Position numbers and translations under genes: made by a program
DNA from: Saccharicrinis sp963663905
GTDB taxonomy: Bacteria > Bacteroidota > Bacteroidia > Bacteroidales > Marinilabiliaceae
Direction of reading: 5' to 3'
Length of the DNA stretch: 64,000 bases
Assembly: GCA_963663905.2 (NCBI GenBank)
Contig: OY760657.1
Span: 6,014,001-6,078,000 of the forward strand
In this document: positions 28,644 to 38,569 of the stretch, in pieces
How positions within the stretch are numbered: position 1 is the first letter of the stretch
Layout: each line of letters begins with the position of its first letter
The notes under the pieces: model-generated
Databases searched by the model: none
What the model saw: the letters and a program-made list of their open reading frames with translations, nothing else
Told to the model about the DNA's origin: nothing

Positions 28644-31600
28644 ATGAAGAACCTTTTAAGTTTATTATTATTTTTTGCATTGAGCATACCTGCTTTATTA
28701 GCGCAAGATCAATGGAGTCTCGCTGGTAATGTTAAAGGTAAGGAAGATGGTTTTCCTATTGTTGGAGCCAATATTGTAGTGAAAGGAACCACGATAGGAA
28801 CAATTACTGATATTGATGGAAACTTCAGCTTAAAAGTTGCTCCTCAAAGTACAGTTATTATTTCTATGATTGGTTTTAAAGTGGTTGAAAAGCAGATCAC
28901 AAAACCAATTGATTATTGGGATATATCTTTAGAACCTGATAATTATGTGTTGGATGAGATTGTTTCTGTAGGCTACGGAACAATGAAAAAAAGTGATTTA
29001 ACAGGAGCTGTTGCTTCAGTAAAATCGCAGGAACTTCAAAAAACACCAGCTGCCGGTTTAGATCAGGCCTTACAGGGTAAGGTTGCCGGGGTTACAGTAA
29101 ATGCCAACAGTGGCCAGCCAGGGGAAGCTGCCGTGGTTCGAATCAGGGGAATTGGAACGGTCAATAATAGTTCTCCAATTTACGTTGTGGATGGAATGAT
29201 TGTAGAGGACATATCATTTTTGAGCCCTAATGATATTGAATCCACAGAGGTATTAAAAGATGCCTCTTCTACAGCTATTTATGGTTCCCGTGGAGCTAAT
29301 GGTGTAATCTTAATCAAAACTAAAAAAGGAGAAAAAGGAAAAACAAAGATTTCTGTAAATTCTTATTCTGGCGTTCAGAACCGTTGGAAAAAGCTCAACT
29401 TAATGCAAAGAGATGAGTTTGCCGAAACATTGCTAAGGTTAAATCCTAAAGCTTCATCTATAGCTAAATATCAGAAGGAAGGTTTTAATGTTTGGATGAA
29501 GGATAACGTAGGTACATCTCCTTATTATCCAATTCTTAAAACCACAAACAATCCCTATGGAATGGATTACGCTTCGGTAGAAACGGATTGGCAGGATGAG
29601 GTTTTTAAGAAAAACGCAGTTATTCAGGATTACTATGTATCCTGTAGTGGTGGCGACAGCAAAAATAATTACGTATTGAGTGCCAGTTATTTTAATCAGG
29701 ATGGAACTGTTATGGGTTCAAATTACGAACGTTTAACTTTACGTGTAAATACCTCGCTTAAAGTAAATGACTGGATAAAAATCGGAGAAAATCTTTCATT
29801 TGTAAATTCTACAGGTCGCAATGCCATGCATAATAGTTCCAGTCCGGGAGCATCTATATTATCAGCAGCAATAGCTATGGCACCATGGGATCCAACTCAT
29901 TATCCTGATGGATCAATTAATAATGAAGGAAAAGATTTAAGCGGACAGATCTCTGCAGCTTCTAATTTTAAAAATGTGGTGAATCCATTCTCTATGGTGA
30001 AGCATAATCACCCTGAAAATATTGTAGAGCGTTGGGTGGGTGATTTGTTCGTGGAATTATCTCCTTTTAAAAATTTCACTTGGCGTTCTGCTATTAATAT
30101 GGATTTAGCTAATAACCGCGATCGTTCCTTTGGTGATGCGTATCAGTATTCAGACTATGATAAAAGAACCAGAAACTTTTTATCAAGCAATATGCAGCAT
30201 TACAGAACATTGATTCTTGAAAATATTGCAAATTATTCGGTTGATTTAGGTAAACATAGCCTATCCTTAATGGCTGGTCAAACAACCGAAGAGTACTACA
30301 ATTATGGTATGGGTGGTGCAGGTGCATCTATATTAAATCCAACAGAAACCAACTGGTATCTTTCAAAAACAACCGAAGATAAAACAGAGTCAAATGATAA
30401 TGTGTCCAGAACAAGGATGTTTTCACTTTTAGGTAGATTTCATTATTCTTTTGCCGATCGTTATTTATTCACTTTTAATTTCAGGGGCGATGGATCGAAT
30501 AAATTTCCTGAAAATGTATGGGGATATTTTCCTTCAATGGCATTAGCCTGGAGAGTTAGTGAGGAAAAGTTTATGAAGCAATTTTCTTCACTGGATTTCT
30601 TAAAACTTCGATTTGGCTGGGGACAAATAGGTAATGATAAGATAGCCTCAAATAGTTTTGCTACAACCATGTTTGAGTCCAGTACTGTTTTTACAGGTTA
30701 TCCGCTTGGAACTACGCAAACCCTGGCTAATGGAGCTACCGTTTTAACCTATGCCAATAAAGGGGGTAAATGGGAAACAACAGAGCAACTCAGTGCCGGA
30801 ATTGATTTTGGATTTGCTAAAGGAGCAATCAACGGTAGTATTGATGGTTTCATCAGGGATACAAAAGAAATGTTGTTGGGAGTTAAAGCACCTGCTCAGG
30901 TTGGAAATCGATTTGATCCTTTGGCCAATGTAGGAACCGTAAGAAATGAAGGAATAGAAATTTCATTGGGACATAATGGAAAGCTGGGGCAAATTAGTTA
31001 TAGCATCAATGGAAATGCTGCTTTTATTAAAAATGAATTGACGGCATTGAATGGTGGTAGTCCTGTGTATGGTGACCGTACATTGAGTGATGAGGGATTG
31101 GCTTTATATACTTTGTGGGGATATCAGTATGATGGTGTTTATAAATCGGATCAGGAAGCCATAGATCATCTTTGGTCGTATAGCGAAAGTGAGATAGGTG
31201 TTCATGCCGGTGATGCTAAATACAAAGATTTAAGCGGACCTGAAGGTAAACCGGATGGTAAAATTGATGACTATGATAAAACTGATATCGGAAATCCATT
31301 TCCATGGCTGACCTATGGAATGAACATTCAGGCTGATTTTAAAGGGTTTGATTTACAGCTGTTTTTTCAGGGAGTATATGGTAATGAAATTTACAATGCT
31401 GTCCGACATCGAACTGAAGGGGCTGGTAATGATGCAACGTTAAGTACTTCTATGCGCAACGTTTGGATTGATTATTCAGATGTGATGAAAAGTAGTCTGG
31501 AAGCAAAGAGCATAGATTGGTCACAGCTGGTTAATGTTGAAGGAACAATACCAAATCCTAATGGTAATCCAATGAACAGAGAGACATCAGATCGTTTGGT

Positions 31601-31829
31601 GGAGAGCGGTTCATACCTTCGGTTGAAGAATATACAGTTGGGATATACGCTTCCAAAGAAGATAACAGAAAAAGCGGGTATTAGCAGATGTAGATTTTAC
31701 TTAAGTGGATCTAATCTGTTAACATGGACTAATTACTCTGGCTACGATCCTGAGGTTGGAAGCGGTATCGACTATGGAAATTACCCACAGGCCAGAACAT
31801 ATACTTTAGGAGTAAACCTTGATTTCTAA
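28644..31829 (+). CDS. SusC-like TonB-dependent outer-membrane receptor (locus 2)
   Basis: The 1061-residue receptor has a signal peptide ending at ALLAQ, a carboxypeptidase-like N-domain (GNVKGKEDGFPIVGANIVV), the plug region (DEIVSVGYGTMKKSDLTGAV; PIYVVDGMIVED) and a barrel ending in an aromatic residue (TYTLGVNLDF). It is only moderately similar to the locus 1 SusC, for example in N-domain and loop sequences, so this looks like an independently acquired or old paralogue rather than a recent duplication. It forms the import complex with the SusD at 31947. Confidence 0.96.
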   Translation: MKNLLSLLLFFALSIPALLAQDQWSLAGNVKGKEDGFPIVGANIVVKGTTIGTITDIDGNFSLKVAPQSTVIISMIGFKVVEKQITKPIDYWDISLEPDNYVLDEIVSVGYGTMKKSDLTGAVASVKSQELQKTPAAGLDQALQGKVAGVTVNANSGQPGEAAVVRIRGIGTVNNSSPIYVVDGMIVEDISFLSPNDIESTEVLKDASSTAIYGSRGANGVILIKTKKGEKGKTKISVNSYSGVQNRWKKLNLMQRDEFAETLLRLNPKASSIAKYQKEGFNVWMKDNVGTSPYYPILKTTNNPYGMDYASVETDWQDEVFKKNAVIQDYYVSCSGGDSKNNYVLSASYFNQDGTVMGSNYERLTLRVNTSLKVNDWIKIGENLSFVNSTGRNAMHNSSSPGASILSAAIAMAPWDPTHYPDGSINNEGKDLSGQISAASNFKNVVNPFSMVKHNHPENIVERWVGDLFVELSPFKNFTWRSAINMDLANNRDRSFGDAYQYSDYDKRTRNFLSSNMQHYRTLILENIANYSVDLGKHSLSLMAGQTTEEYYNYGMGGAGASILNPTETNWYLSKTTEDKTESNDNVSRTRMFSLLGRFHYSFADRYLFTFNFRGDGSNKFPENVWGYFPSMALAWRVSEEKFMKQFSSLDFLKLRFGWGQIGNDKIASNSFATTMFESSTVFTGYPLGTTQTLANGATVLTYANKGGKWETTEQLSAGIDFGFAKGAINGSIDGFIRDTKEMLLGVKAPAQVGNRFDPLANVGTVRNEGIEISLGHNGKLGQISYSINGNAAFIKNELTALNGGSPVYGDRTLSDEGLALYTLWGYQYDGVYKSDQEAIDHLWSYSESEIGVHAGDAKYKDLSGPEGKPDGKIDDYDKTDIGNPFPWLTYGMNIQADFKGFDLQLFFQGVYGNEIYNAVRHRTEGAGNDATLSTSMRNVWIDYSDVMKSSLEAKSIDWSQLVNVEGTIPNPNGNPMNRETSDRLVESGSYLRLKNIQLGYTLPKKITEKAGISRCRFYLSGSNLLTWTNYSGYDPEVGSGIDYGNYPQARTYTLGVNLDF

Positions 31830-31946
31830 TCAGATTTAGATAATTAAAAAATATAGAATGGAACACACCGGATATGAATGTTTCTCAAAAAGAGAATCAT
31901 TTCAATGGTGAGTTTAATTCAGCAATCACATGCAAATTTTAGATTT

Positions 31947-33530
31947 ATGAATACACTAAAAATACATTTCGTATTCTTAGCCATACTTGCAGTGCTTTTA
32001 AGTTCTTGTGAAACATGGCTTACAGAACCATCTCCGGCTGTTACTGGGTTGGAGGATTATTACACAACAGGAGAAACCGGAATATATACAACCAATGCAG
32101 CGTATGTTCCACTTACATGGGAGTATAACTATACTTATTACAGTGATTTCTTTATTGGAGATGTAATGTCGGATGATGCACTCAAAGGAGGACAGAATAC
32201 CAGTGATATGGCCGATGTTTACGATATGGAGAATTTTAAAACCATTGCTAATAATGGCTTTTTACTTGATTTTTACCGTACTCAATACATGGGAATAGGT
32301 AGATGTAACCTTGGTTTACGTGAGATTCCGGATTTAACACCTAATGATGTGATGACAGCTGAAGTTCAGCAAAGATTATTAGGTGAGTTGAAGTTTTTAA
32401 GGGCCATGTATTATTTCCGTCTTGTCAGAGTATTTGGAGGTGTACCATTGGTGGATTACGTGATAGAATCATCTGCCGAATGGCAACAACCCAGATCATC
32501 TGCTGAAGATATTTATTCTTTTATCATATCTGACCTCGAAGACGCTAATAAACTATTGTGGTTAAAGAGTGCTTATGCATCTGAAGAGTTAGGTCGTGCT
32601 ACAAAAGGAGCAGCACAGGCTATGTTGTTAAAAGTCAATTTATATACTCATAATTATGATACAGCACAGCAATGGGGTGACTCAGTGATTACTTCTGAAG
32701 AATATGATCTTATACCTGAATATGCCGACAATTTTAGGTTAGAAAACGAAAATGGATTGGAGTCAGTTTTTGAAGTTCAGTATGCAGATGATCCCACTGG
32801 TGATTACGGAGGTTCAAATGGGGAAGGAGGTAGCGGATATACCCGGGGTACCTATTCGATTATCCTGACTCGTTCCCGTTCATCGCTTTTAGGTGGTGGT
32901 TGGGGATTTAATAAGCCGACAATAAATCTGTATAATGAATACGAAGCAAATGATCCACGTAAAGATGCAACCATCTTAAATCCAACAGAGAATCAGATGG
33001 AAAATCCTGAGCAGGAGATCTATTTAGGTACGAGATATTTAAATAAAAAAACGGGTTGGTATGATTCATCGGGTAATCCTTATGAACTTTCACATCCTTC
33101 AAGGGGACCATTAAACAGAATAGATATTCGATTTGCAGATGTGTTGTTGATGTATGCTGAAGCTTGTTGTGAAACAGGTGATTTGCCCGAGGCAAAAAGC
33201 GCGTTAGAACGCGTAAGATTTAGAGCTCGTCAGGGACAAACAAATATCTTACCCGAATTCCCGGATTATAACAATTATACAGATACTAAAGATGATCTGA
33301 TTAAAGCAGTTCGTCATGAGCGAAGAGTTGAGCTCGCTATGGAAGGTCACAGATGGTATGACCTGTGCAGGTGGGGTGTGGCAAAAGAAACAATGGATGC
33401 TTACAAAGCTACAGAATCAACCGATGCGCAAAGCCATATGGCTGAATTTATAAAAGGAAAACATGAGCTTTTCCCAATACCAAGTAAGGAAATCGAATTA
33501 AATCCAATGGAACAAAATCCGATGTATTAG
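31947..33530 (+). CDS. SusD/RagB-like glycan-binding lipoprotein (locus 2)
   Basis: The 527-residue protein starts at ATG 31947 with a lipoprotein signal (MNTLKIHFVFLAILAVLLSSC, then ETW). An in-frame ATG at 31878 would add 23 residues before the signal and is rejected. Family motifs are LLGELKFLRAMYYFRLVRVFGGVPLV, RIDIRFADVLLMYAEACCETGD and the C-terminal RHERRVELAMEGHRWYDLCRWG. It pairs with the SusC just upstream to bind the second locus's glucan at the cell surface. Confidence 0.95.
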   Translation: MNTLKIHFVFLAILAVLLSSCETWLTEPSPAVTGLEDYYTTGETGIYTTNAAYVPLTWEYNYTYYSDFFIGDVMSDDALKGGQNTSDMADVYDMENFKTIANNGFLLDFYRTQYMGIGRCNLGLREIPDLTPNDVMTAEVQQRLLGELKFLRAMYYFRLVRVFGGVPLVDYVIESSAEWQQPRSSAEDIYSFIISDLEDANKLLWLKSAYASEELGRATKGAAQAMLLKVNLYTHNYDTAQQWGDSVITSEEYDLIPEYADNFRLENENGLESVFEVQYADDPTGDYGGSNGEGGSGYTRGTYSIILTRSRSSLLGGGWGFNKPTINLYNEYEANDPRKDATILNPTENQMENPEQEIYLGTRYLNKKTGWYDSSGNPYELSHPSRGPLNRIDIRFADVLLMYAEACCETGDLPEAKSALERVRFRARQGQTNILPEFPDYNNYTDTKDDLIKAVRHERRVELAMEGHRWYDLCRWGVAKETMDAYKATESTDAQSHMAEFIKGKHELFPIPSKEIELNPMEQNPMY

Positions 33531-33569
33531 TAAGTTAAAATCAACTATTATTTATTTCAAATTTAAATT

Positions 33570-34526
33570 ATGAAGACAAAATTTTTATTATTTGCATTTA
33601 TGAGCCTGATGGCTTTAACTATTACAAGTTGTGGAGATGATAGTGATGATCCAAAAGTTGAGGTGTCAGGCATTACGATTGATCAGCAAACTGCTGAAGT
33701 TGAAGTAGAATCTTCATTAACATTAGAAGCTACCTTACAACCTGATGGTGCAGATGGTTCTATTCAGTGGAGTTCTTCAGATCCTTCTGTTGCCCCAGTA
33801 AATGAGGGGGTTGTTACTGGTTTGAAAAAAGGATCAGCAACAATCGTTGCCAGTTATGGTGTTTATTCTGCATCATGTGAAGTGACTGTAAATGCTAAAA
33901 TTGGTGAGTTAGCTGAATCTTTAAAAGGCTCTAACTATACTATTATTCAACTTGACGAAACATCATTCTCTGCAATAGAAGACAAAGTGATCAATGACTT
34001 ACGTCCTGATGACACTAACAAGTTTTTGTATATATGGGACGGTACATTTACTGGAGGAACACCAACTGGCTTAAATGCTTATGGTCAGTCTGAGGGGTGG
34101 CCTAGTTTTATAGTTGGCGGATCAGGATGGTCTGGTGCCGGTTATGCAATTAATCCAACATATGGTCAAATTGATATGACTGATATGTATAACAATCCGG
34201 ATGATTATGTATTTCATATTGCATTAAAGAGTTCTCAGGCAAGCAGTTCTTTTTTATTCATTTTTGCAGATGGAACAGCCGAAGCAAAAATTTGTATTGG
34301 TTCAGCAGCTTATGAAGATGGAGGTGTAACTTATGAAGCTTATGCTGATTTTACCCGTGATGGTGAATGGCACGAAATTGAAATTCCGGCAAGTAAATTC
34401 AGAGAGTTAGGTGTATTTTATAATCAGGCATTTAGTGATGTAAACATACTTGCATTTTTAGCTGGAGGAGTACAGGGTACTACTTTAGATTATGATGCAT
34501 GTTTCTTTTACAAAAAAGCAAATTAA
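33570..34526 (+). CDS. Surface glycan-binding lipoprotein with bacterial Ig-like (Big_2) domain
   Basis: The 318-residue lipoprotein (lipobox MALTITSC, then GDDSDDPK, a strongly acidic surface-export-like sequence) has a Big_2 domain at about 30-110 (ITIDQQTAEVEVESSLTLEATLQPDG ... GSATIVASYG). A C-terminal beta-sandwich of about 200 residues follows, with aromatic-rich loops (GWPSFIVGGSGWSGAGYAINPTYG). No catalytic motif is visible. Its place after SusD fits a glycan-binding protein. The Big_2 domain resembles that of the next gene's GH16 enzyme and may act as a spacer from the membrane. Confidence 0.78.
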   Translation: MKTKFLLFAFMSLMALTITSCGDDSDDPKVEVSGITIDQQTAEVEVESSLTLEATLQPDGADGSIQWSSSDPSVAPVNEGVVTGLKKGSATIVASYGVYSASCEVTVNAKIGELAESLKGSNYTIIQLDETSFSAIEDKVINDLRPDDTNKFLYIWDGTFTGGTPTGLNAYGQSEGWPSFIVGGSGWSGAGYAINPTYGQIDMTDMYNNPDDYVFHIALKSSQASSSFLFIFADGTAEAKICIGSAAYEDGGVTYEAYADFTRDGEWHEIEIPASKFRELGVFYNQAFSDVNILAFLAGGVQGTTLDYDACFFYKKAN

Positions 34527-34542
34527 CAGTTAATAAGTTGGT

Positions 34543-34568
34543 AGGAGGTAGCCTTCGGGCTCCTCTTA
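34543..34568 (+). terminator. Hairpin with TTCG tetraloop after the binding-protein gene
   Basis: AGCC-TTCG-GGCT at 34549-34560 is flanked by further pairing of GGAG with CTCC around a one-base bulge. A T-rich tail follows. It may partly terminate transcription between the transport genes and the glycosidase genes. Confidence 0.6.
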
Positions 34569-34670
34569 TTTTAAACCTGAATTTGCTTTATGTAAAGGAA
34601 ATCAGGTTACTATAAGATTGAAATTCTTAAAATCAAATTAATCAGGTAAACTGAATCTTGAAATATAATT

Positions 34671-35720
34671 ATGAAGAACTTACTTATCATATTAACCTTG
34701 TTTTTGCCTTTGTTTTCAATTGCATGTTCTGATGAAGATAAAGTTGAAGAGTATGAGTTGATATTGGATAAAAGCGAAATAAACCTTGGAATTGGAGAAA
34801 AAAGTACCATTACAGTTCTGGAAGCACCTGCCGGTAATGAGTCAATTGTCTGGTCATCTGATAATGAATCTGTAGCCACTGTTTTTTATGGTGCTGTAAT
34901 AGCTTTGTCTGGAGGCACTGCTACTATTACTGCCACTATCGGTGACTACTCTGCTGAATGTATTGTTACGGTTCCTGAGTTGGAATATCAATTGGTGTGG
35001 TCGGATGAGTTTGATGGTACTGAATTAAATACAGATAACTGGACCATTGAAGTGAATGGAAATGGTGGTGGAAATCTGGAATTGCAGTATTATACCGACC
35101 GTGCAGAAAATATTAGGGTAGAGGATGGGTGTTTAGTTCTGGAAGCCCGTAAAGAAGAATATTCAGGCAAACAATATACTTCAGGTAGAATCATATCAAA
35201 AAACAAACAGGATTTTGCCTATGGAAAAATGGAAGCTCGTTTAAAAGTTTCAAAGGGAAGAGGAACGTGGCCGGCCTTTTGGATGTTAGGATATGGTTCA
35301 TGGCCTAAAGCTGGTGAAATTGATATTATGGAGTATGTGGGATACGATTCTAAAACTTTCCATTGTGCCTTACATACTTTGAATAAGAATGGTATGAATG
35401 GTCAAAATGTCCATGCACAACAAAGTTTGGATAATGATGTTGCAGAAGAGTTTCATACATTGACAATGGAATGGGTACAAAACGAATTTATGGGCTATGA
35501 TCGCATTCATATTTATGTGGATGGAGTTGAAACAACGACTTTTGCTGAAACAAAGCAATTACAGGATAGTGGTGACTGGCCGTTTAACGATCGCTTTTAT
35601 TTTATCCTGAATCTTGCAATAGGTGGTACATGGGGTGGTTCTCAAGGTGTAGATGACAGTATGTTTGATGAACCGGTCTTGTATAAAGTGGATTACGTTA
35701 AGGTATACCAACTAAAATAA
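34671..35720 (+). CDS. GH16 endo-beta-1,3-glucanase lipoprotein with Big_2 domain
   Basis: The 349-residue enzyme has a lipobox (FLPLFSIAC) followed by SDEDKVEE, so surface export is likely. A Big_2 domain occupies about 25-100. The GH16 domain begins YQLVWSDEFDG and carries the catalytic motif GEIDIMEYVGY with E216, D218 and E221. The C-terminal FYFILNLAIGGTWGG and VDYVKVYQ motifs are those of laminarinases. It is the third GH16 in the window and the only one in locus 2. The GH128 gene starts six bases after its stop codon. Confidence 0.94.
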   Translation: MKNLLIILTLFLPLFSIACSDEDKVEEYELILDKSEINLGIGEKSTITVLEAPAGNESIVWSSDNESVATVFYGAVIALSGGTATITATIGDYSAECIVTVPELEYQLVWSDEFDGTELNTDNWTIEVNGNGGGNLELQYYTDRAENIRVEDGCLVLEARKEEYSGKQYTSGRIISKNKQDFAYGKMEARLKVSKGRGTWPAFWMLGYGSWPKAGEIDIMEYVGYDSKTFHCALHTLNKNGMNGQNVHAQQSLDNDVAEEFHTLTMEWVQNEFMGYDRIHIYVDGVETTTFAETKQLQDSGDWPFNDRFYFILNLAIGGTWGGSQGVDDSMFDEPVLYKVDYVKVYQLK

Positions 35721-35725
35721 TCGTA

Positions 35726-37009
35726 ATGAAGACAAACAAAATATTAATAGGAGTTATTCTTGTATTATTTTCTTCTTGTGAAAAGGATAAGGAAGAACCT
35801 TATGTTGCTAAAAGTCCGGTTGAACAATCACGAAGTCATAAGAGAGGGGTTTCATTTAGTTACCAGTTTGTTGAAGATGTTGCAACATTGGCTCCTGGAA
35901 TATCATGGTCGTATAACTGGTCTCCAACCCAGAGTGTTATTTTTGATGAGGCAACTGCTGACTACGATATTGATTTCTGTCCAATGGCATGGAATGGAGT
36001 TAATGAAAGTTCTGTTAGGGAGTATGTTTCAAGACATCCGGAGTGTAAATATATTTTGGCATTTAATGAGCCTAATTTAACAGATCAGGCCAATATGACG
36101 CCGCAGGAAGCTGCGCAGAAATGGCCGGCATTAAAAAGTGTAGCTGATGATTTGAACTTGAAGATTATTTCTCCTGCAATGAACTATGGAACTTTATCAG
36201 GATATTCAGATCCAGTGGTTTGGCTTGACGAGTTCTTTCAATTGATACCTATTTCTGATATTGATGGTATTTCGTTGCACTGTTATATGCCAAGTGCTAC
36301 TGCATTAAAATCGTATATCGAGCGATTTAAAAAATACAATAAGCCTGTTTGGTTAACAGAGTTTTGCGCATGGGAAGGAAATGTATCACCAGAGAGTCAG
36401 CAGCAATTTATGTCTGATGTGGTGAATTATTTAGAAAGTTGTTCTATGGTTGAACGTTATGCATGGTTCATTCCTCGTACAGGAGGTGGGCCAGATAGTT
36501 TTCCGTATATGTCTTTACTGAAGAATTCATATCCTGTAGAAATAAGTGAGCTGGGTATGGTGTATACACAAATGTCATCTCAGGATAAAAGTATTTACTA
36601 TGTAGAACAACAGCAGATAGAGGCAGAACATTATAGTTCAATTAGCATTGCTGAGAAGGCCAATGAAACAGGTTGGACAAATGGACCTAAAGTCAGAGTT
36701 ACCACAGATGCTCCAAATCAGAGTTTGGAGTTATATAACCTTTTTGTAGGTCAATGGGTAGAGTATCAGATTGAACCGGACAGAAGCAAAAGCTTTACTC
36801 TTGATATTCGTTACGCTACTTTTATTGATGCCGAACTAGAAATTAGTATTGACGGAAAACTTTTAGAGACAATTACTCTAAATAGCACAAGTCAGAATTT
36901 TGTTTGGAATACAGCTAGTATTGATTTGTCGTTATCTAAAGGAAAACAAACTATGCGCTTAAAATTAATAGACGGTACATGTTGTATCAATTGGCTTAAA
37001 TATTATTAA
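35726..37009 (+). CDS. GH128 beta-1,3-glucanase with CBM6, lipoprotein (copy 1)
   Basis: The 427-residue protein begins with a lipoprotein signal (LVLFSSC, then EKDKEEP, an acidic/Lys surface-type sequence). The catalytic TIM-barrel (about 45-270) has GH128 hallmarks: RGVSFSYQF start, acid/base E115 in AFNEPNL and nucleophile E212 in VWLTEFCAW. A C-terminal CBM6-like module runs from IEAEHYSSISIAEK to CINWLKYY. GH128 enzymes attack beta-1,3-glucans including curdlan and laminarin. It is adjacent to a paralogue at 37130 with the same architecture; different post-lipobox residues suggest different locations. Confidence 0.9.
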   Translation: MKTNKILIGVILVLFSSCEKDKEEPYVAKSPVEQSRSHKRGVSFSYQFVEDVATLAPGISWSYNWSPTQSVIFDEATADYDIDFCPMAWNGVNESSVREYVSRHPECKYILAFNEPNLTDQANMTPQEAAQKWPALKSVADDLNLKIISPAMNYGTLSGYSDPVVWLDEFFQLIPISDIDGISLHCYMPSATALKSYIERFKKYNKPVWLTEFCAWEGNVSPESQQQFMSDVVNYLESCSMVERYAWFIPRTGGGPDSFPYMSLLKNSYPVEISELGMVYTQMSSQDKSIYYVEQQQIEAEHYSSISIAEKANETGWTNGPKVRVTTDAPNQSLELYNLFVGQWVEYQIEPDRSKSFTLDIRYATFIDAELEISIDGKLLETITLNSTSQNFVWNTASIDLSLSKGKQTMRLKLIDGTCCINWLKYY

Positions 37010-37129
37010 TCAGATTAAAAAGCTCCTGTCAAATCTTAAAAATTGAAACAAGCATAAAGTATAATTCTTAATACAGATAATTAAGGGCTTATGTATGTTT
37101 TATGCGACTAAAAAACGAAAATTAAATCC

Positions 37130-38431
37130 ATGAAATACTTACAGATAATTGTGGTGTTATTGGCTTTGCTATGCATTTTTTCTTCCTGCAATAGAGGTGA
37201 TTCGCAGGCAAATATAAAGATTGAAAACTCAGTCTATCAGAAAAAAAGTCCGAAGCGAGGTGTTTCTTTCGGATTCTCATTTACTGAAGATGTACGAGTT
37301 TTAAGTAAAGCTATATCATGGTATTACAATTGGAGTCCAACTCAGGCTGATAAATACGATGAGGTTGTAAAAGATATGAATCTGGATTTTTGCCCTATGG
37401 CCTGGAATAGCATTAATAGTAATGTAATACGTGAATATGTTGATCGTCATCCGCAATGTAAGTATTTACTTACGTTTAATGAACCCAACTTAAAAGATCA
37501 GGCTAATATGACTCCGCATCAGGCAGCTTTAAAATGGCCTGAAATAAAAAGCATTGCCAACGAATTGGGGTTGAAATTAATATCTCCTGCAATGAATTAT
37601 GGAACATTACGTGGCTTTGAAGATCCGATTGTATGGTTAGATGAATTTTTTAAGCTGGTCCCGTTAAGCGATGTTGAAGGGATTTCGGTGCATTGTTATA
37701 TGGCAGATCCAGGTGCATTGAAATGGTATCTTAATCGATTTAAAAAATACAATAAACCATTGTGGTTAACTGAGTTTTGTGCGTGGGATGGTTTAAATGA
37801 AAATCAATATTCAACTCAAGAACAGGAAAGATTTATGTCTGATGCTATCAATTATCTCGAATGTGATTCTATGGTATTTCGTTATGCATGGTTTATTCCG
37901 CGGGGAGAAAAGAATGAAAATGAATTTCCCTATAATTTCTTATTAAAAAATTCTTCATGTTTTGAGCTGACAGATCTGGGAAAGATATTTACACAATTAT
38001 CTACTCAAGATACAAGTACATATTATCGAAAGGGTCAAACTATTGAAGCGGAACACTACAGCTCCATTAGTATTTCTGAGGGAGTTGGTACAAACGACTG
38101 GGTGAATGGCCCCGGAGTAAGGATTACTAAAGATAAAGATGAATCACTTGAACTGTATGAATTTTTAAAAAATCACTGGGTTGAATATAAAATAGATGTT
38201 GATCAAAGCTGGCTGGAAAAAATGGAAATCAGGTATGCATGCCGAACTGATGCAAAGGTTATTCTGGGTTCAGATGATGGTTATCAAACCTCCTTTGAAT
38301 TGTTTTCAACAGGGGGGGACTCGCTCTTTCAAACTGCGCTGATTCCAGTTTCATTAAAAAAAGGAAAGCAAACTATCAGAATTAAAATAGATCAGGGAGC
38401 CACAAGTATAAACTGGTTCCGGTTTTATTAA
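37130..38431 (+). CDS. GH128 beta-1,3-glucanase with CBM6, lipoprotein (copy 2)
   Basis: The 433-residue paralogue aligns with the preceding gene along its whole length (KRGVSFGFSFTEDV, TFNEPNLKDQANMTP, LWLTEFCAWDG). Acid/base E118 and nucleophile E215 are conserved. The CBM6-like module starts IEAEHYSSISISEG and ends SINWFRFY. The lipobox IFSSC is followed by NRGDSQA, much less acidic than in copy 1, so it may face the periplasm. The two copies have diverged enough (clearly below 70% by eye, and more in the CBM6) to suggest an old tandem duplication with specialisation. Confidence 0.9.
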   Translation: MKYLQIIVVLLALLCIFSSCNRGDSQANIKIENSVYQKKSPKRGVSFGFSFTEDVRVLSKAISWYYNWSPTQADKYDEVVKDMNLDFCPMAWNSINSNVIREYVDRHPQCKYLLTFNEPNLKDQANMTPHQAALKWPEIKSIANELGLKLISPAMNYGTLRGFEDPIVWLDEFFKLVPLSDVEGISVHCYMADPGALKWYLNRFKKYNKPLWLTEFCAWDGLNENQYSTQEQERFMSDAINYLECDSMVFRYAWFIPRGEKNENEFPYNFLLKNSSCFELTDLGKIFTQLSTQDTSTYYRKGQTIEAEHYSSISISEGVGTNDWVNGPGVRITKDKDESLELYEFLKNHWVEYKIDVDQSWLEKMEIRYACRTDAKVILGSDDGYQTSFELFSTGGDSLFQTALIPVSLKKGKQTIRIKIDQGATSINWFRFY

Positions 38432-38569
38432 ACTCTTATACTCGTTAATCATAAAAATGAGCTTGTATAATGCCAATGTAATAATGATTGAGTTTTTGAA
38501 GTGAAATGAAGATAAAGATCATTTCATTATACAATTGGTATTTATTGTTAATCTTTAAATAATAATCAC

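Noticed and set aside
31878..31946. Upstream ATG in frame with the second SusD
   Set aside because: Same reason: 23 extra residues would precede the lipobox-containing signal that starts at 31947.
38458..38510. Possible third TGAG box array before the CBM32-type gene
   Set aside because: TGAG occurs at 38458 and 38489 (31 bp apart) and TGAA follows, but the 11-bp partners are missing and no -7 element stands 36 bp downstream.
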